Source: WRIS01 sp050945135 | GTDB taxonomy: Bacteria > Actinomycetota > Coriobacteriia > Coriobacteriales > Eggerthellaceae | NCBI GenBank assembly: GCA_050945135.1 | Contig: JBMNSJ010000041.1 | Location: 1-18,354 of the forward strand | DNA length: 18,354 bases | Direction: 5' to 3' | Part shown: in pieces, positions 14,434-18,354 of the stretch | Layout: the number at the start of each line of letters is the position of its first letter | Position numbering within the stretch: the stretch's first letter is position 1 | Notes under the pieces: model-generated | The model's input: only the letters and a program-made list of their open reading frames with translations | What the model was told of the DNA's origin: nothing | The model's database searches: none | Position numbers and translations under genes: made by a program

Positions 14434-15084
14434 ATGCCGAAGAGCGACCTAACAAAAAATAAGACAAGCACTCAGCCATTGAGCAGGGAAATAATTCTTG
14501 CTAAGGCTCTCCACATTGCAGACGAAGAAGGTATAGAGAATGTTTCTGCAAGAAGACTTGCAGGCGAGTTGGGTAAAACAGCTATGGCGCTGTATCGTCA
14601 TTTCGATTCAATTGAAGAAATCCGGTTTGGAGTTGTAGCTCTCGCTTTTAGGGAGGTTGATACTGCTCCCATACCTGGCGAACGCTGGGACGATACAATT
14701 CGCCGCACCACAGCATCGATTAGAGAGATGAACTTGAATCATCGACGTGCGCATTTGTATCTTGTTGAAGGTGCTGCATGGAGCCCCGCTCTCAAAGAAC
14801 ATACCGATCGGGTTCAGACTCTTCACGGGAATCAAGGAATCCCAGAACACATTCTGGCTCCTACATGGCGCATAATCGATGCATTTTTGACAGGCTTTAT
14901 CCTTAATGAATTAACTGAAATAAACAATGCACCACATCCTTCGTCAGACGAACCTGAATGGATGTCAACTGTTGAGAAGGCCTACACAGACCAGGCTTTT
15001 AAGGATGGCATAGAAATTATCATCGCAGGCATTTACCGACTCGCCGCTCCTGACCCTTGCGAATGGTACACACCTCAAGAGTGA
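14434..15084 (+). CDS. TetR/AcrR-family transcriptional regulator
   Basis: This 216-residue regulator has an N-terminal TetR helix-turn-helix (about residues 18-65): REIILAKALHIADEEGIENVSARRLAGELG, with the recognition region KTAMALYRHFDS. The C-terminal part (70-216) is a helical ligand and dimer domain with no recognisable subfamily. AAAGGA stands 8 nt before ATG 14434. It is divergent from the secreted FAD oxidoreductase, and the intergenic DNA contains two similar dyads over that gene's promoter. I infer that it represses the oxidoreductase and is released by that enzyme's substrate or a related compound. Single-component TetR control of a neighbouring reductase fits substrate-specific induction, but no ligand can be predicted from sequence. 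Confidence 0.9.
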   Translation: MPKSDLTKNKTSTQPLSREIILAKALHIADEEGIENVSARRLAGELGKTAMALYRHFDSIEEIRFGVVALAFREVDTAPIPGERWDDTIRRTTASIREMNLNHRRAHLYLVEGAAWSPALKEHTDRVQTLHGNQGIPEHILAPTWRIIDAFLTGFILNELTEINNAPHPSSDEPEWMSTVEKAYTDQAFKDGIEIIIAGIYRLAAPDPCEWYTPQE

Positions 15085-15190
15085 TTGACAGAAACTGCGG
15101 GAAGCTGCATTCTGATGCGTATCCTAGGTGGCGAATTACTTGCAGAAAACGTAGAGAGTCCCGATGAGCAGAGCGCAGCAGGTAGGAGAG

Positions 15191-15772
15191 CTACACCTCA
15201 AATCGAAGTACTGGACCGGCTGCATCACTAACGAGGATATTAACTCGCTGATCACGCTCGTCGCGAGGCACCGATGAAACGAGCATTTTCTCAAAGCACA
15301 AAAGAGCTGCGGGCGCCTGCCTGTTTGTGAGCCAACAATCGTAGAAGCCGCCACCATAGCCTAGACGATAGCCGTCGATGCTGCAGCACACACAAGGCAC
15401 GATATTGAGGTCAATTTCTTCCGGCGGAATACGTTTGCAGGTTTCTTTTGGCTCAGGGATGTCATATTTGCCTGCCACTAAATCGTCCATGGAACATATT
15501 TCGTGGGCATGCATGATTCCAAGAGATTCACAAAGCGGCACACAAACGCGTTTTCCCTGCTTCCAGGCATCTTGCATCAGCTCTCTTGTATCGGGCTCAT
15601 CAGTGACGCTTACATATATGAATATTGTTTGCGCCTCTTGATATTCTGGCAAAGAGCGCATTTTTGAAAGCATATTTCGGTTTGCCTGAGCGCGCTCCTC
15701 AACTGAAAGTGAAGCCCTGGTAGCTAGCATACGTTTCCTGAGTTCAGCCTTCTCTTTGCTTAAACCTGTCAT
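15191..15772 (-). CDS. 5-formyltetrahydrofolate cyclo-ligase
   Basis: It converts 5-formyl-THF to 5,10-methenyl-THF using ATP, returning this storage form to the one-carbon pool; a cytoplasmic enzyme. The 193-residue protein has the family layout. An N-terminal helix carries KEKAELRKRMLATRASLS, followed by IFIYVSVTDEPDTRELMQDAWKQGKRVCVPL. The ATP/Mg loop is DGYRLGYGGGFYD (133-145). The residues after it (CWLT) differ from the usual Arg-containing form. ATG 15772 is preferred because AGGGG lies 7 nt upstream; an in-frame ATG at 15790 lacks a ribosome site. It is transcribed alone, convergent with the TetR gene. Equivalent genes are named ygfA, fau or MTHFS elsewhere. Confidence 0.93.
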   Translation of the reverse strand: MTGLSKEKAELRKRMLATRASLSVEERAQANRNMLSKMRSLPEYQEAQTIFIYVSVTDEPDTRELMQDAWKQGKRVCVPLCESLGIMHAHEICSMDDLVAGKYDIPEPKETCKRIPPEEIDLNIVPCVCCSIDGYRLGYGGGFYDCWLTNRQAPAALLCFEKMLVSSVPRDERDQRVNILVSDAAGPVLRFEV

Positions 15773-16068
15773 AGGTGCACCCCTTCGCATTTTGTAAGTG
15801 TAAGGTTGTGGAAGTAGAGGATACTATAAATAATTGTGAAGCTTTTTACGCAAGAGCAAGTGGTTCTATAAGCGCCTTTTTGCTCAGTGCTCCTTGCTTT
15901 CTTGGTGAATATTCTAGACAAACAAAGCGCATCTCGTTTAAGATGCCAGTAACTTAATATTTTTGTTTCATTCCCCGGATTGAAACCGCGAAGGCGTTTG
16001 TATCCCATCACCGTAGGGCTTTGAAGGTGAAGGAGTATAAACGCCTTTTATGTTAGGAGGTGTTCCAA
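15773..16068. other. Divergent intergenic region without a gene
   Basis: This A/T-rich stretch separates the cyclo-ligase (-) from the PACE gene (+). ORFs here are short and lack ribosome sites. On the - strand TATAGT (complement of 15823-15828) could be a -10 box, with TTGCGT 19 bp upstream, for the cyclo-ligase; this is weak. The right third holds the long hairpin described separately. Confidence 0.4.
15991..16047 (+). promoter_or_regulatory. Long hairpin leader ahead of the efflux gene
   Basis: AAGGCGTTT (15991-15999) pairs with AAACGCCTT (16039-16047). The stem extends through GTAT/GTAT (two G-U pairs) and CC/GG with a bulge, then an internal loop and CACC (16009-16012) with GGTG (16026-16029). 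It ends in TTTT and stops 7 nt before the AGGAGG box of the next gene. An attenuator or riboswitch expression platform is likely; I could not match it to a known aptamer class. Confidence 0.5.
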
Positions 16069-16494
16069 TTGAAGAAGAATTCACCCATGCGCAGAAGAGC
16101 TGGCTATTCTCTGAGCTATGAGGGTATTGCCATCGTGTGCACAACGCTTTTGTTGATTATTCTTGGGCATGAACTAGTACAATCGCTTCCTCTTTCAATT
16201 ACTACTTCAGTGCTTGCTATTCTTTGGAACATTGTATGGAACTCTATATTTGAAGGTATCGAGAAGCGATTTTCTTGGAAGGGCAGAGCGGTGTGGGTTC
16301 GCGTGCTTCATGCTATCGGCTTTGAAGGAGGCTTAGCCCTTATGTGTGTTCCAATACTAGCGTGGTGGTTGGGACTCCCGCTGGTTGAAGCCTTCTTTAC
16401 CCAGCTTGGGCTTCTGGCTTTCTTCCTTTTCTATACCTATATCTTCAATTACTCTTTCGACAAGATTTTTGGATTGCCAGAGTCTGCGCGCTAG
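16069..16494 (+). CDS. PACE-family efflux protein (bacterial transmembrane pair domains)
   Basis: This is a 141-residue membrane protein with four predicted helices in two homologous halves, the layout of the PACE (AceI-type, chlorhexidine/biocide) proton-coupled efflux family. Half one has SYEGIAIVCTT, where the Glu matches the conserved acidic residue of the first helix, and ends WNIVWNSIFEGIEKRF. Half two has RVLHAIGFEGGLAL, then FFLFYTYIFNYSFDKIFG, which corresponds to the family ending 'YTY.FN..YD..FG'. TTG 16069 is the preferred start because AGGAGG (16055-16060) is 8 nt upstream. An in-frame GTG at 16060 overlaps that box, and ATG 16087 would still leave all four helices. The substrate is unknown; members move cationic biocides or polyamines. 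Confidence 0.85.
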   Translation: MKKNSPMRRRAGYSLSYEGIAIVCTTLLLIILGHELVQSLPLSITTSVLAILWNIVWNSIFEGIEKRFSWKGRAVWVRVLHAIGFEGGLALMCVPILAWWLGLPLVEAFFTQLGLLAFFLFYTYIFNYSFDKIFGLPESAR

Positions 16495-16591
16495 CTCTCA
16501 CCCTCTCGGAGGCGCAGCAAAACAAGCTATGTTTTTAGCTTAAGAGACAAACGATATTGGCTAAGTACTAATCTTTGACAGGAGAAGCTCT

Positions 16592-17302
16592 CTAGTCGTC
16601 GTCTTCTTCTTCGATGCCCACACAGCAGTCGATAGGAGTCGACATTGAAATGCCGCGCGCTTTGCTATGGATGCCACACTTCTCACCGATGGACTTCATG
16701 ATGGCTACTTTTTCCTCGCGCTTTGCAATAATAAATACCAGGTCGCGCTCTTCTTGGAGGGGTAAGCCTAAGAAGTTTAAGGCAGCCTCGCCACCCATTT
16801 GGCGAGCATGCAATACCGTGCCAATAGGTGCGCCCACTTCGCGCGCAGCGTCCATGACATCTTCGCTGTAGCCTTGATTGATGATACTGATAATTAATGA
16901 GTAATCGCTGTTTTTAGCGACTTGCTTAGTATCGGTTTCCATCTTCTTAACTAACTCCTCCTTGGCGCAGCCATCAGCGATTTTCATAGCGGTAGCGCTG
17001 ACGCTTGATATCGCCGTAGTGAAGGCGATTCCATCGTTATATATTCCAAAGCGTAGCTTTTTTTCTAGCTTGGAAAGAATTTTGTCTGCATGAGCTTGTG
17101 TGGTGAGGCCAATAGAGATAATTCGCGTGATGCTGCCAAAGCCAAGCAAGTCCATCATGTCGCCTGAATCGAGGCTCTGGCCACGCATGTGGTATAGGAT
17201 GGGCGATTCGATATGTTTGAGCAGATGAGAAACTTTGTCTGCAAGTTTCGGATCTGTTATGAGAAATAACAAACGTAGCGGTTTGTAAGGTACTGCTTCC
17301 AC
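16592..17302 (-). CDS. Tandem PII-like signalling protein paired with DUF1538
   Basis: This 236-residue protein is built from two PII-like (GlnB-fold) units. The first is at about 9-103 (LRLLFLITDPKLADKV, GIYNDGIAF). The second, at about 132-230, is closer to PII: SLIISIINQGYSEDVMDAAREVGAPIGTVLHAR, then EERDLVFIIAKREEKVAIMKSI and GISMSTPIDCCVGI. It ends in an acidic EEEDDD tail. PII proteins bind ATP/ADP and small metabolites and gate transporters or enzymes. The two-in-one fusion and its gene pairing with a membrane protein suggest a dedicated regulator of that protein. GTG 17302 is 2 nt after the stop of the upstream gene, with GAGGAGG 10 nt before it. Ligand and partner are inferred. Confidence 0.8.
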   Translation of the reverse strand: MEAVPYKPLRLLFLITDPKLADKVSHLLKHIESPILYHMRGQSLDSGDMMDLLGFGSITRIISIGLTTQAHADKILSKLEKKLRFGIYNDGIAFTTAISSVSATAMKIADGCAKEELVKKMETDTKQVAKNSDYSLIISIINQGYSEDVMDAAREVGAPIGTVLHARQMGGEAALNFLGLPLQEERDLVFIIAKREEKVAIMKSIGEKCGIHSKARGISMSTPIDCCVGIEEEDDD

Positions 17303-17304
17303 GC

Positions 17305-18354
17305 TTATTCTTCCTCCTCGAGTTCGATGGTGTCGTCCATCATCAGCACGTAGCTGTCGTCATCAGCCCGTTTTGCTTTAATCTTATAAACTAGTCCCAT
17401 TATCTGCACTGCAATGAGCGGTGTCAATGCAACAAGCGCCACAACACCAAAAGCGTCGGTTAATACATTGCCTCCCAGAGCTTCTGCGGTGCCAATGCAT
17501 AGCGGCAAAAGAAAGGTTGTGGCCATGGGTCCTGAAGCTACGCCACCAGAGTCAAAGGCGATGCCCACAAACATCTTAGGAACTATGCGTGAAAGCACAA
17601 GAGCAATGATATAACCTGGGATAATAATCCAATGTAGGGGGATATCTAGAACGATTCTTAGCATTGCGAGCCCAACACTGATTGCAACACCAATTTGTAG
17701 GCAGCGATACATGAGTTTTTCTGATATTGCGTCGTCGGTAACATCGGCTACCTGTTTATTGAGAATCTGGATTGCGGGCTCGGCCTTCACAATGAAGTAA
17801 CCGATAACCATGCCGATGGGAACGAGGAGCCACTGGGATGCTGAATCAGCTATCTTTGCGCCAAGAAGCGAACCTACCGGGGCAAAGCCGATGCCTACGC
17901 CGCACAAAAACAGGACAAGGCCAACATAGGTGTAGATGAGACCAACGATAATACGGCCGATTTGTCTTTTATGAAAACGCCTGGTTGCAAGTTGGAAAAT
18001 ACCAAAGACAGCCACGATAGGCAGAAATGCTACGAGCACTTCGAGGGCGTAGGTTGGAAGACCAACACCAAACTCATAAGCTACTTCTTGCATTGTTCCC
18101 ACGCGAACCACCTGAGTTGCCGTATAGGCTGCCTCGTCGGGATTGTAGAAAAGCCCCAACACCATAACGGCAAGGATTGGGCCGATGCTGCATAACGCGA
18201 CAAAGCCAAAGCTGTCGCTGGCTACGTCTTTGTCGCTACGCATAGAGGCAAGTCCAACACCGACTGCAATAATAAAAGGAACAGTGATCGGTCCGGTAGT
18301 GACGCCTCCCGCATCAAAGGCAGTTGCAACAAAGTTTTCGGGAATAAGGAAGGA
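17305..18354 (-). CDS. DUF1538-family membrane protein, C-terminal part (5' end outside window)
   Basis: The frame is open to the right edge, so 349 residues of a longer protein are present. It is highly hydrophobic with many predicted helices and has two copies of the family repeat. The first is FDAGGVTTGPITVPF leading to SFGFVALCSIGPILAVMVLG (near the right edge). The second is FDSGGVASGPMATTF leading to AFGVVALVALTPLIAVQIMG (about 80 residues before the end). This internal duplication with Asp and Gly-Gly-Val re-entrant-like loops suggests an inverted or tandem-repeat transporter fold. The C-terminus is an acidic tail (DDTIELEEEE). It is followed after 2 nt by the tandem PII-like gene, so the two form an operon. 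The transported substrate is unknown. Confidence 0.85.
   Translation of the reverse strand, partial: SFLIPENFVATAFDAGGVTTGPITVPFIIAVGVGLASMRSDKDVASDSFGFVALCSIGPILAVMVLGLFYNPDEAAYTATQVVRVGTMQEVAYEFGVGLPTYALEVLVAFLPIVAVFGIFQLATRRFHKRQIGRIIVGLIYTYVGLVLFLCGVGIGFAPVGSLLGAKIADSASQWLLVPIGMVIGYFIVKAEPAIQILNKQVADVTDDAISEKLMYRCLQIGVAISVGLAMLRIVLDIPLHWIIIPGYIIALVLSRIVPKMFVGIAFDSGGVASGPMATTFLLPLCIGTAEALGGNVLTDAFGVVALVALTPLIAVQIMGLVYKIKAKRADDDSYVLMMDDTIELEEEE

Noticed and set aside
15980..15989. GATTGAAACC resembling the end of a CRISPR repeat
   Set aside because: A single copy with no repeated spacing and no cas genes in the window.
16528..16545. AAGCTA/TAGCTT hairpin between the PACE and PII-like genes as a terminator
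   Set aside because: Six A/T-rich base pairs without a clear T-tail; too weak to annotate.

Overview
The window looks like a chromosomal segment of a member of the Coriobacteriia, probably Eggerthellaceae with a moderate G+C content. This is an inference from gene content and protein style: a TAT-exported FAD oxidoreductase with its own divergent TetR regulator, a surface protein with leucine-rich and InlB-type repeats and a LAxTG-like tail, a fused RibBA and cytochrome bd. No rRNA or other marker is present to confirm it.

Layout. 1-228 is the 3' end of an IS3-family element that cuts into a leucine-rich-repeat surface protein, of which only the 3' part survives (229-969). 970-1474 is the leader of the riboflavin operon: a candidate promoter, an FMN riboswitch (1182-1288) and two consecutive intrinsic terminators. 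The operon follows on the + strand: ribD, ribE, ribBA, ribH, then a HAD phosphatase only 3 nt after ribH, which is a good candidate for the often unassigned dephosphorylation step. A small one-TM protein (5814-5954) comes next. The respiratory block has cydAB on the - strand (6078-8527) and cydDC on the + strand (8723-12173), divergent from a roughly 195-bp control region holding a 19-bp palindrome. cydC converges on a secreted FAD oxidoreductase gene (12284-14248, -), and three copies of one terminator arm lie between them.

The FAD oxidoreductase ends in a CxxCH haem-attachment motif and has a TetR-family gene upstream in the opposite direction. Two 13-bp dyads sit on its promoter. Then come 5-formyltetrahydrofolate cyclo-ligase (-), a PACE-type efflux protein (+) behind a long hairpin leader, and a - strand pair: a tandem PII-like protein downstream of a DUF1538 membrane protein that runs off the right edge.

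How it fits together: riboflavin synthesis feeds the FMN/FAD pool needed by flavoproteins such as the one encoded here. CydDC supports assembly of the CydAB quinol oxidase. The secreted oxidoreductase looks like an inducible terminal reductase for an unknown small molecule. The DUF1538/PII-like pair is the least understood module: it may be a membrane transporter controlled by a PII-type sensor.
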